Below, piece by piece: positions 25,336 to 32,732 of a DNA stretch of 64,000 nt (positions are counted from its first letter, which is position 1; each line of letters opens with the position of its first letter). Source of the stretch: Streptacidiphilus sp041262165 (GTDB lineage Bacteria; Actinomycetota; Actinomycetes; Streptomycetales; Streptomycetaceae); the NCBI RefSeq assembly GCF_041262165.1, contig NZ_JBGCBY010000010.1, positions 186,001-250,000 of the forward strand, read 5' to 3'. Both the position numbers and the translations under genes were made by a program. Under the pieces are notes generated by a model, which saw only the letters and a program-made list of their open reading frames with translations, ran no database searches and had not been told where the DNA came from.

Positions 25336-26224
25336 GGCGCGCCTCCTGCACGGTGCGGCGAACCGCCTCCAGTTCGGTGACCAGCTCGGTGTCCGGCGGG
25401 TAGTCCCCGTCCCGCTCCAGCAGCACGCCCGGGACGGCGGTCCTGGCGGCCAGCTCGGCGAGGACGCTCAGCACCGGCTCCGGGACGGGATGGGTGTGGG
25501 TGTCGTGCCACACCCCGCCGCGCTCGACCCCGCCCGCGACGTGGACGTAACCGAGGCGCTCCAGCGGCAGGGCGTCCAGTACCTCCAGCGGGTCGGTGCC
25601 AAGGTTGACGTGCGCGGTGTGCAGATTGGCGACGTCGACCAGCAGCAGCACCCCGGTGCGCACTGCCAGCTCGTACAGGAACTGCCCCTCGGTCAGTTCG
25701 TCCGCCGGCCAGGCGAAGAGAGGCGCGATGTTCTCCAGTGCGAGCGGTACCGGAAGCTGGTCCTGCGCGATCCGGACGTTCTCGGCGAGCACCGCGAGGG
25801 CGTCGGTGGTGCGGGGCAGCGGCAGCAGGTGACCGGCGTCCAGCCCACCCGCACGGGTGAACGCGATGTGCTCGCTGACCAGCGGCGAGCCTAGGGCCTG
25901 GGCGCAGGCGGCGAGATGGGCGAGCCGGGCCGGGTCGGGGCGTTCGGCTCCACCCAGGGACAGCGAGACGCCGTGCGGGACGACCGCGGTCCCGCGCGCC
26001 CTGAGCGCGCGCAGGGATTCGGGCAGTCGCCGGGGTACCAGGTTCTCCGCGATCGCCTCGACGAAGTCGATGCCCGGCAGCCGCTCCACGGTGAGGTCGA
26101 TCTCCGGGCGCCAGCCGATGCCGAAGCCCAACGCAGGGCCGGAGCCCCACGGCGGAACGGGACCCAACCGCGGAACGGGACCCGGCCCAGGAACGGGACC
26201 CGGCCGCGGGATCGGGCCGCTCAT
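25325..26224 (-). CDS. DUF692 family protein (MNIO, multinuclear non-haem iron oxidative enzyme)
   Basis: A 299-residue TIM-barrel enzyme. All segments that carry metal ligands in the family are present: GFGIGWRPE, DFVEAIAEN, VPHGVSLSLGG, VSEHIAFT, LENIAPLF, LVDVANLHTAHVN, YVHVAGG and HDTHTHPVPE. Characterised relatives (TglH, MbnB, bufferin enzymes) oxidatively modify cysteine or neighbouring residues in ribosomal peptides. The start overlaps the stop of the TIGR04222-like gene (ATGA at 26221-26224) and its end overlaps the next gene. Residues 1-30 are a Pro-Gly-rich extension encoded by an 18-bp tandem repeat. Its probable substrate is the Cys-rich tail of the upstream protein. Confidence 0.9.
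   Translation of the reverse strand: MSGPIPRPGPVPGPGPVPRLGPVPPWGSGPALGFGIGWRPEIDLTVERLPGIDFVEAIAENLVPRRLPESLRALRARGTAVVPHGVSLSLGGAERPDPARLAHLAACAQALGSPLVSEHIAFTRAGGLDAGHLLPLPRTTDALAVLAENVRIAQDQLPVPLALENIAPLFAWPADELTEGQFLYELAVRTGVLLLVDVANLHTAHVNLGTDPLEVLDALPLERLGYVHVAGGVERGGVWHDTHTHPVPEPVLSVLAELAARTAVPGVLLERDGDYPPDTELVTELEAVRRTVQEARHVR
26154..26207. repeat. 18-bp tandem repeat inside DUF692 gene 5' end
   Basis: Three 18-bp units beginning GGAACGGGACCC start at 26154, 26172 and 26190. They encode the Pro-Gly-rich N-terminal extension of the DUF692 protein and stay in frame because the unit is a multiple of three. Confidence 0.85.
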
Positions 26225-27084
26225 CCCCCGCAACCCCCGCCACCGCAGCTGCTGGACCCGCCGCAGCTCGAACTCCCACCACAGCTGGACCCGGAGGACC
26301 CGCCGGAGGACGTCCCGACGTTTCCATACAGGGCCGCACGCATGGTCAGGTCCTCCACGCCCGCAGCACCCAGCGCCGCGACCCCGATCACCGTCGCCGG
26401 AACCAGCGCGCCGGTCGAGGCGTAGCAACCGCCGACCCGCCCGCTGTCGCTCGGCGCACGCCGCGCCGCCTGGGCGATGCGCTCCCCCGCCCGGCTGCGC
26501 CGAGGCGGCGCGAGGGCCGGGACCAGCACCAGGGGCAGTGTCAGGAACAGGAGGAACACCAGCAGCCCGACCGGCCTGCCCAGGTGCACGCCGTTCACCG
26601 TACGGACGATCCCCACGCCCCAGACCGCAGCCGGGAACAGGGCCGCCAGCCGGGCGAGGTGGCGGCGGCCGGAACCGAGCAGCAGCCCGTCCCCGACGGC
26701 GCCCGCGGACACCTCGGCCACTTCCCGAGTGCTCCCGGCGAACGTACGTATCTGGCGCAGGCTCGCGCTCTTTCGCAGCCCGAAGGAACGCAGGACTGCC
26801 TGCTGCACGGGTTCGTCCGGCTGACCACCACAGACCGTCACCGTGTGGTCCCGGCTGGTGCGCAGGTGCCCGCCCTCGATCAGGGCGAAGACCGCGGTCT
26901 CGACGACCCGTCGGGCGCCGCCGGCCAGGGCCGCGGCGGTGTAGACGTCGACCGCGTCGGTCTTCGCAGGGCCACCACGCTGCACCGCTGCCCGGAAGAG
27001 TCCGGCCATGACCAGCGAGACGATGAAGGCGACGACGTACACACCAAGGAACTGGGGGCCGCTGAGGCCCCAGGGCTCGTTCAT
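26221..27084 (-). CDS. TIGR04222-like membrane protein with periodic Cys-Gly-Ser tail
   Basis: A 287-residue protein: one N-terminal membrane helix (about residues 12-34, FLGVYVVAFIVSLVMAGLF), a conserved cytoplasmic domain, a long hydrophobic stretch GLLVFLLFLTLPLVLVPAL, a loop, and a low-complexity C-terminus. The tail contains Cys268, 274, 280 and 285 in repeats of CGGSSS and ends CGGGGCGG. This layout is that of the TIGR04222 family, known to neighbour DUF692 enzymes. GGAGGA lies 5 bases before ATG 27084. The stop overlaps the DUF692 start. I infer that the tail is the modification substrate while the membrane part anchors it. Confidence 0.85.
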   Translation of the reverse strand: MNEPWGLSGPQFLGVYVVAFIVSLVMAGLFRAAVQRGGPAKTDAVDVYTAAALAGGARRVVETAVFALIEGGHLRTSRDHTVTVCGGQPDEPVQQAVLRSFGLRKSASLRQIRTFAGSTREVAEVSAGAVGDGLLLGSGRRHLARLAALFPAAVWGVGIVRTVNGVHLGRPVGLLVFLLFLTLPLVLVPALAPPRRSRAGERIAQAARRAPSDSGRVGGCYASTGALVPATVIGVAALGAAGVEDLTMRAALYGNVGTSSGGSSGSSCGGSSSCGGSSSCGGGGCGG

Positions 27085-27232
27085 GCTGTCCTCCGGACGG
27101 CGGGATGCACGGCGCGATGCACGGCCTCTGCCGGACAGCACGCCTGTGCGCATCCAATGGTTCCCGGTTGCCCGGGTGCAGTGTCCGGATGCCTTCCGAC
27201 CTGGTGCACTCGATGGTATGCATGCCCACATC

Positions 27233-27248
27233 TGACGACACGTCATAT
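27233..27248. promoter_or_regulatory. TGACG-N3-CGTCATAT site upstream of the monooxygenase
   Basis: TGACGACACGTCATAT contains the palindrome TGACG-ACA-CGTCA and runs into an AT-rich segment ATATATGG that could serve as a -10 region. It ends 14 bases before the start codon. A near-identical site occurs at 28321-28336. Confidence 0.6.
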
Positions 27249-27262
27249 ATGGAGGTGTGCCC

Positions 27263-28252
27263 GTGACCGTCACGACACTGCGGTTCAACCAGGTGACGCC
27301 GGGACTGGACCGGCGCGAGGTCTCCGCCCGGTACCGGGCCGGCGTGGAGATGGCGGCCTTCGCCGACAGCAGCGGCTTCGACCTGATCACCCTGGAGGAG
27401 CACCACGGCGCCGACGACGGCTGGAGCCCGTCGCCGCTGAGCACGGCGGCCGCGGTCTTCGGCGCGACCAGCCGCATCGGCGTGATCATCTGCGCTCTGC
27501 TCACCCCGCTCTACGAGCCGCTGCGCCTGGCCGAGGACGTGGCCGTGCTGGACCACCTCAGCGGGGGCCGGCTCACCCTGGTCGCCGGGCTCGGCTACCG
27601 GCCCGAGGAGTACACGGCCCTGGGCAGGGACTGGAAGCAGCGCGGCAAGCTCCAGGACGAGGTCCTGGAGACCCTGCTCAAGGCGTGGACCGGCGAGCCC
27701 TTCAGCCACCGAGGCACGACCGTGCGGGTCACCCCTCCACCGCTGACCCGGCCGCACCCCAGCCTGATGGTCGGCGGATCCTCGCGCGTCGCGGTCCGCC
27801 GCGCGGTGCGCCTCGGGCTGCCCTTCTTCACGGCCGCCCATCTGCCCGAACTGGTCGAGTACTACGACCGGCTGGCCGCCGAGGCGGGTCTCGAGGGCGG
27901 CTTCGCGGCACTGCCGCCGGAGCGGACCCGGATGATCCACTGCACCGAGGACCCGGACAAGGCCTGGGCCGAGTACGGCGCGTGCTTCCTGCACGAGGCC
28001 AGGACCTACGCAGGCTGGCAGACCGCCGACATCTCCTCGGCCGTCGCCTCTGCCGCCCGCACCCCCGCCGAACTACGCGCCGAGGGCATATACGCCTGCC
28101 TGACCCCTGAGGAGTGCCTCGCCATCGCCCGGACCGACGGGCCGATGGGCAGCCTGCTGTTGCACCCGCTGTGCGGGGGCCTGCCGGTCGACGCCGGCTG
28201 GGAGAGCCTGCAGCTGTTCCGCGACAAGGTTCAGCCCCTTCTGCCCGGATAG
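27263..28252 (+). CDS. LLM-class flavin-dependent oxidoreductase
   Basis: A 329-residue luciferase-like monooxygenase with the usual opening ...RAGVEMAAFADSSGFDLITLEEHHGADDGWSPSP, the ICALLTPLYEPLRLAEDVAVLDHLSGGRL core, and VGGSSRVAVRRAVRLGLPFFTA. Family members use reduced FMN or F420 to oxidise small organic molecules. GTG 27263 is preferred because GGAGG lies 7 bases upstream; a GTG six bases earlier is possible. It is monocistronic, between the TIGR04222 cassette (divergent) and the conservon. The substrate is unknown. Confidence 0.88.
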   Translation: MTVTTLRFNQVTPGLDRREVSARYRAGVEMAAFADSSGFDLITLEEHHGADDGWSPSPLSTAAAVFGATSRIGVIICALLTPLYEPLRLAEDVAVLDHLSGGRLTLVAGLGYRPEEYTALGRDWKQRGKLQDEVLETLLKAWTGEPFSHRGTTVRVTPPPLTRPHPSLMVGGSSRVAVRRAVRLGLPFFTAAHLPELVEYYDRLAAEAGLEGGFAALPPERTRMIHCTEDPDKAWAEYGACFLHEARTYAGWQTADISSAVASAARTPAELRAEGIYACLTPEECLAIARTDGPMGSLLLHPLCGGLPVDAGWESLQLFRDKVQPLLPG

Positions 28253-28320
28253 CGTCCGCACTTCGGACAGCGACCCCATCAGCAGAAACGAGTGCGCCGC
28301 CGACCGGAGCGGCAACGCCG

Positions 28321-28336
28321 TGACGTGCCGTCATAT
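28321..28336. promoter_or_regulatory. Second TGACG-N3-CGTCATAT site, upstream of conservon
   Basis: TGACGTGCCGTCATAT repeats the site at 27233-27248 with only the three central bases changed. It lies 130 bases before the conservon kinase gene and 68 bases after the monooxygenase stop. Confidence 0.6.
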
Positions 28337-28466
28337 CAGAACGTGGGACGGCGGGAAGGCTCAGGATGCCGCCCCGACTGGAATGCGGAATGCCCTTTGT
28401 GATGTGATGGATGCGAAAGGTGATTCCTAATGTGTTGGCTGCTTGCTGTGCAGACTGCGGGGTCTC

Positions 28467-29750
28467 GTGTATATATCCATCGCCGTCGCCGCTGCGGCCC
28501 TGGCGGTCGCACTGGCGCTTGGAATCGGACTCCGGCGTACCCGAAGAGCCGACAGGCAGCGACAGAAACACCATGAACAACTGCAGGCTGCGCAGGCCCA
28601 ACTCGAGCAGGCGCACCTGCTGCTGCAGAACCGCTGCGTACAGCTCGCCGCCGAGCGCGACGAGCTCGAAGCTGTCAGCAAGCAGCGGGAGCAGGAGCTG
28701 CAGCAGCAGAGCGGCGAGGTCTTCGTGAACCTCGCCCTGCGGACCCTGGGCCTGGTCGAGCGGCAACTCGGACTCCTGGAGGGCATGGAGGGGGCCGAGG
28801 CCGACTCGGCCAGGCTGGACCAGCTCTACCGGCTGGACCACCTCGCCACCCGGATGCGCAGGAACGGCGAGAACATGCTGCTGCTGGGTGGTGCGACCCA
28901 CCACCGTCCCGGCCAACCCCCGGCGCCCACGCTGCTGCTGGACGTACTGCGTGCCGCGGTCTCCGAGATCGAGCGCTATGAGCGGGTGCACCTCACCCCC
29001 GTCCCGCAGCTGTGGGTGCGACCCGACGTCGCCGAGGATCTCAGCCATCTGTTCGCCGAACTACTGGACAACGGCACCGCCTTCTCGCCGCCGACCGAGC
29101 CGGTCAGCGTCGCGGCCTGGCAGCTGGACAGCGGCGAGTTGATGGTGTCCTTGGTCGACCGGGGCATCGGCCTGCCGGACGAGCTGTTGTGGGAGGCCAA
29201 CGCCCGCCTCGCCTCCGGCTCGGCCTCGGCGGACGAGAACGCGGCCCGGACGGGGCGCAGCATGGGACTCCAGGTGGTGACCGTCCTGGCCCGTCGGCAC
29301 GGCCTACGGGTCCAGTTGCGACACAGCACGACCGCCGACGGGACGACGGCTCTGATCGCCGTGCCCGGCGCGGCGTTCACCCACGAGCCCGTTCCGGAGC
29401 CGGGCGCCGAGGGCAGCGCCGAATGGAACGAACTGGTGGCGGATGCGGCGTCGCAGACGATCCACCCCCAACCTCCGGTCGGGGGTGCCCCTTTGCTCAG
29501 CGCGGTCCCCGGACCGCGATCGGGAGGCACCCGGACCGGCCCCGCCGGCCTGCCCAAACGTGTCCCCGGCGAGAGCGGACAGCGGGCCCGCACCGCGACC
29601 GGCTCGGCCACGGCCGACCGTGACGGCGGGCCCTCGGGCGAGGCCGGGCGTCCCGGCTCCGCAGCGGACGAACTGCGCCGCCGTCTCGGCGGCTTCCAGA
29701 ACGGGGTGCGCGCTGCCGCGCCAGGACCCGGCGAAGGGGACCGGACATGA
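28467..29750 (+). CDS. cvnA: Conservon sensor kinase-like ATPase CvnA
   Basis: About 427 residues: an N-terminal membrane helix (ISIAVAAAALAVALALGIGL), a coiled coil rich in Gln and Glu (about 25-90), then a histidine-kinase-type ATPase domain with N box HLFAELLDNGTAFSPP, G1 LVDRGIGLPDE and G2 GRSMGLQVVTVLARRHG. No convincing phosphoacceptor His is seen, as usual for CvnA. The C-terminal 120 residues are disordered. They include HPQPPVGGAPLLS, encoded by a palindromic-element relic. CvnA sits at the membrane and works with a roadblock protein, a DUF742 protein and a small GTPase. The start is uncertain: GTG 28467 has a weak GGGG; TTG 28443 is possible. Confidence 0.85.
   Translation: MYISIAVAAAALAVALALGIGLRRTRRADRQRQKHHEQLQAAQAQLEQAHLLLQNRCVQLAAERDELEAVSKQREQELQQQSGEVFVNLALRTLGLVERQLGLLEGMEGAEADSARLDQLYRLDHLATRMRRNGENMLLLGGATHHRPGQPPAPTLLLDVLRAAVSEIERYERVHLTPVPQLWVRPDVAEDLSHLFAELLDNGTAFSPPTEPVSVAAWQLDSGELMVSLVDRGIGLPDELLWEANARLASGSASADENAARTGRSMGLQVVTVLARRHGLRVQLRHSTTADGTTALIAVPGAAFTHEPVPEPGAEGSAEWNELVADAASQTIHPQPPVGGAPLLSAVPGPRSGGTRTGPAGLPKRVPGESGQRARTATGSATADRDGGPSGEAGRPGSAADELRRRLGGFQNGVRAAAPGPGEGDRT
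29465..29534. repeat. Palindromic-element relic inside cvnA
   Basis: CCCCCAACCTCCGGTCGGGG followed by GTGCCCCTTT matches, with few changes, the complement of the segment near 37755-37790 in the element that breaks the methyltransferase. A central hairpin GCGGTCC-CC-GGACCGC and a distal GGGAGGCACCC complete the relic. It is read in frame as part of the disordered CvnA tail. Confidence 0.6.
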
Positions 29751-30190
29751 GCACGGGCACGCGCACTCCTGAGTCGACACCCATGCAACGCCTCCGCTGG
29801 CTCCTCAGCGACGTGCTGATGAGCACTCCGGGGCTGCGCTCGCTGGCCCTGGTGTCCACCGACGGGCTGCCCCTGGCCGCCGCGGACGAGCACTCCCCCG
29901 CCGAGGAACTCGCCACGCTGACGGCGGGCCTGGTCGCGCTGTCCGGCGGCCTGTCGAAACTCCTGGACCTCGGCGGGCTCCGGCGCACCATGGTGACGCT
30001 GCACGAGGGGACGCTGATCCTTATGTCCATCGACGAGACGGCCTGCCTGGCCGCTTACACCTCCGCCGACGCCGACCTGAGCGTCGCCGGGTACCAGTTG
30101 ACCCGCCTCGTCGAGCGGGCCGGACATGTCCTGACCACGCAACTCCGCCGCGAACTCCGGGGCGTGCCCGGACAGGAGACCGACCGGTGA
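29747..30190 (+). CDS. cvnB: Roadblock/LC7 domain protein CvnB
   Basis: A 147-residue roadblock protein: RLRWLLSDVLMSTPGLRSLALVSTDGLPLAAAD opens the longin-like fold, and HEGTLILMSIDETACLAAYTSADADLSVAGYQL closes it. Roadblock proteins in bacteria act with small Ras-like GTPases, often as GTPase-activating partners. ATG overlaps the cvnA stop (ATGA). Start and length agree with other CvnB proteins. Confidence 0.93.
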   Translation: MSTGTRTPESTPMQRLRWLLSDVLMSTPGLRSLALVSTDGLPLAAADEHSPAEELATLTAGLVALSGGLSKLLDLGGLRRTMVTLHEGTLILMSIDETACLAAYTSADADLSVAGYQLTRLVERAGHVLTTQLRRELRGVPGQETDR

Positions 30191-30654
30191 TCCCCCAGAG
30201 TCCGCTAGGACAGCACCGACCCGCACGGCACCCGGCGCCCGTGGCGTCCGCGGCTCCGCCGCTCGCCGCACCCGCGCGGCGTTCCGCACGGGTCCGTCCC
30301 TACGCCCTGACCGGCGGCCGCACCCGATTCGGGCAGGTCCTGCTGGTCGAGACGCTGATCTCGTCGGTGTACCAGCCAGCGGGCAGCACGACCCAGGCCC
30401 TGCCCGAGCTGGAGCGGATCTGCGCGCTGTGCCAGGGCCAGATGCGCTCCATCGCCGAGGTCTCCGCCCTGCTGCGCCTGCCCCTCGGCGTGGTCCGGGT
30501 GTGGGTGAGCGACCTGGTGGACGAGGGCCGGATCCGGGTGCACGGCGCGTCCGTCCCGGTCCGGTCCGGTGGGGGCTCGACCATTGCCTCGCCCGCTCGA
30601 CCGAACCGCCTGGTTCTGGAGAGGATCCTCGGTGGCCTCCGCGATCTCGCCTGA
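30187..30654 (+). CDS. cvnC: DUF742 protein CvnC
   Basis: A 155-residue DUF742 protein with the signature VRPYALTGGRTRFG, ICALCQGQMRSIAEVSALLRLPLGVVRVWVSDLVDEGRIRVHG and a C-terminal RLVLERILGGLRDLA. The central part resembles a winged helix. It starts inside the cvnB stop (GTGA) and overlaps the start of cvnD. The N-terminus is Pro/Ala-rich. It is the third partner of the conservon, with no known enzymatic activity. Confidence 0.92.
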   Translation: MIPQSPLGQHRPARHPAPVASAAPPLAAPARRSARVRPYALTGGRTRFGQVLLVETLISSVYQPAGSTTQALPELERICALCQGQMRSIAEVSALLRLPLGVVRVWVSDLVDEGRIRVHGASVPVRSGGGSTIASPARPNRLVLERILGGLRDLA

Positions 30655-31240
30655 CGTCTCGTCCGTCCCCCCCGGCATTCCGCTGACGGAGCTGCCGGTC
30701 ACCTCCGCCAAGATCGTCATCGCGGGCGGCTTCGGCGTCGGCAAAACCACCCTGGTCGGCGCCGTCTCGGAGATCACCCCGCTGACGACCGAGGCGATCA
30801 TGACCGACGCCGGGAGCGACACCGACCCGCTGCTCGAGGGCAGCTCCAAGTCCACGACGACCGTCGCCATGGACTTCGGGCGGCTGCACCTCGCACCGGA
30901 CCTGGTGCTGTACCTCTTCGGCGCGCCCGGGCAGCGACGCTTCTGGTTCATGTGGGACGACCTGGCGCGCGGCGCCGTCGGCGCGATCGTGCTCACCGAC
31001 ACCCGCCGGCTCGCCGAGAGCTTCCCCGCGGTCGACTACTTCGAGAGCAGCGGCCTGCCCTTCATCGTCGCCGTCAACCGCTTCGACGGTGCGCCGCAGT
31101 ACGAGGACGCGGACATCAGGGACGCGCTGAGCCTGTCCCCCCGGGTTCCGCTGCTGTGGTGCGACGCGCGCTCCCGGCCGTCCGCGGCGCGGGTCCTCGC
31201 CTCCCTGGTCGAGCACACGCTCTCCCAGGAACCGAGCTGA
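30632..31240 (+). CDS. cvnD: Ras-like GTPase CvnD
   Basis: A 202-residue small GTPase. The P-loop is GGFGVGKTT, the switch-II region FGAPGQRRF lacks the classical DxxG Asp as is normal in this group, and the base-specificity motif is NRFD. Switch I would lie around SSKSTTTVAMDFGRL. It cycles between GTP and GDP and is thought to be controlled by the roadblock and kinase-like partners. GTG 30632 follows GGAGAGG and overlaps the end of cvnC. Confidence 0.93.
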   Translation: MASAISPDVSSVPPGIPLTELPVTSAKIVIAGGFGVGKTTLVGAVSEITPLTTEAIMTDAGSDTDPLLEGSSKSTTTVAMDFGRLHLAPDLVLYLFGAPGQRRFWFMWDDLARGAVGAIVLTDTRRLAESFPAVDYFESSGLPFIVAVNRFDGAPQYEDADIRDALSLSPRVPLLWCDARSRPSAARVLASLVEHTLSQEPS

Positions 31241-31319
31241 CGCGCACCGCCGCGCACCCGTCACCAGGCGTCCCGCCGTCACTCGCGTCCGCTGTCATCA
31301 CCCCTGCTAGGAGCCTCCT

Positions 31320-32558
31320 TTGGCGAAGATACTCATCGTCGGTGCCGGTCAGGCCGGGCTGCAGCTCGCGCTCGGGCTGCAGGCCGACGGCCATGACGTC
31401 ACGGTGATGACGGACCGCACGCCGGACGAGATCCGCGGTGGCCGGGTGCTCTCGACGCAGTGCATGTTCGACTCCTCGCTGCGGCACGAGCGCGAGCTGG
31501 GCCTCAACCTGTGGGACGGGGAGGCCCCTGCCGTCGAGGGGCTGGGCGTCTCGGTCAGCGGGCCGGAGTCCGCGCGGGTGATCGACTGGGTGGGACGGCT
31601 GGACGGCCCGGCACAGTCCGTGGACCAGCGCCTGAAGATGCCGGCCTGGCTGGAACTCTTCGCCGACCGCGGTGGCAAGGTCGTCATCAACGGCGTCACC
31701 GTCTCCGACCTCGACTACCTGGTGCGCGGCTACCACCTGACCGTCGTCGCGGCGGGCAAGGGTGAACTGGTGTCGATGTTCACCCGCGACGCCGCCCGCT
31801 CCCCGTACACCGCGCCGCAGCGCGCACTCGCCGTGTCGTACGTGCACGGCCTCGCGCCGCGCCCCGAGCACGACTTCCCCGCGGTGCGCTGCAACCTCGT
31901 CCCAGGGGTCGGCGAGCTGTTCGTGATTCCGGCGCTCACTGAGTCCGGCCCGTGCGACATCCTCTTCTGGGAGGGCGTTCCCGGCGGACCGCTCGATGTC
32001 TTCGAGCCCGCGCTGGATCCGGCGGAACACCTGCGACGCACCCTGGACCTGATGCGCCAGTTCACCCCCTGGGAGTACTCGCGCGCCTATGGCGGCGTCG
32101 AGCTGACGGACGGTCGGGCGACCCTGGCCGGGCGCTACACCCCAGTGGTGCGCCGGCCCGTCGGCGAGCTGCCGAGCGGCGGCCTGGTGCTGGGCGTCGC
32201 CGACGTGGTGGTGGCCAACGACCCGATCACCGGCCAGGGTTCCAACACCGCCGCCAAGTGCGCCGCGAGCTACCTCGACGCTGTCCGCGCCCAGGGTGAC
32301 CGGCCCTTCGACCGCGGCTTCATGGAGGCGGCGTTCGACGACTTCTGGAACGCCACCGCAGGCGACGTCACCGCCTGGACCAACGCGATGCTCGCGCCGC
32401 CGCCGGAGCACGTGCTCCAGCTCATCGGCGCGGCAGGGCAGATCCAGCCGGTCGCAGACCGCTTCGCCAACGGCTTCGACAACCCCTCGGACTTCCCGTC
32501 GTGGTTCTTCACCCCGGAGGGCGCCAAGACCTACCTCGGTACGTTCGCTCAGGACTGA
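31320..32558 (+). CDS. Styrene/indole monooxygenase-family flavoprotein
   Basis: A 412-residue group E-like flavoprotein monooxygenase: FAD loop AKILIVGAGQAGLQLALGLQ, then QCMFDSSLRHERELGLNLWD, and the ribose-contact segment LGVADVVVANDPITGQGSNTAAKC. StyA relatives epoxidise styrene or indole with FADH2 supplied by a separate reductase; none is encoded here. TTG 31320 is chosen for TAGGAG upstream. It lies 79 bases after cvnD on the same strand, and flavin monooxygenases beside conservons suggest a signalling output or effector. A type-2 palindromic element follows 12 bases after its stop. Confidence 0.88.
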   Translation: MAKILIVGAGQAGLQLALGLQADGHDVTVMTDRTPDEIRGGRVLSTQCMFDSSLRHERELGLNLWDGEAPAVEGLGVSVSGPESARVIDWVGRLDGPAQSVDQRLKMPAWLELFADRGGKVVINGVTVSDLDYLVRGYHLTVVAAGKGELVSMFTRDAARSPYTAPQRALAVSYVHGLAPRPEHDFPAVRCNLVPGVGELFVIPALTESGPCDILFWEGVPGGPLDVFEPALDPAEHLRRTLDLMRQFTPWEYSRAYGGVELTDGRATLAGRYTPVVRRPVGELPSGGLVLGVADVVVANDPITGQGSNTAAKCAASYLDAVRAQGDRPFDRGFMEAAFDDFWNATAGDVTAWTNAMLAPPPEHVLQLIGAAGQIQPVADRFANGFDNPSDFPSWFFTPEGAKTYLGTFAQD

Positions 32559-32569
32559 CGGAGCCGGCC

Positions 32570-32732
32570 AGGAGGGTGCTGAAGATCTAGGCCGGATCAG
32601 GGAGCGGCGTCATGCGGCTTCGATTGCAAGGCGGAGGAGGGAGCCAACCGTGGTTGGTTGGAGACCGACGACAACGCGGCAAGCGGAGTCGCAGGGCGTC
32701 GCGAGCCCGGCCTAGATCTTCAGCACCCTCCT
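32570..32732. repeat. Type-2 palindromic element
   Basis: A 163-bp element with perfect 26-bp inverted ends: AGGAGGGTGCTGAAGATCTA at 32570 continuing GGCCGG, and its complement ending at 32732. Inside are TTCGATTGCAAGGCG and CAACGCGGCAAGCGGAG, which also occur in the type-1 copy at 62.8 kb, so the two types share a core but not their ends. Its right end overlaps the 3' end of the lytic transglycosylase gene. Confidence 0.9.
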
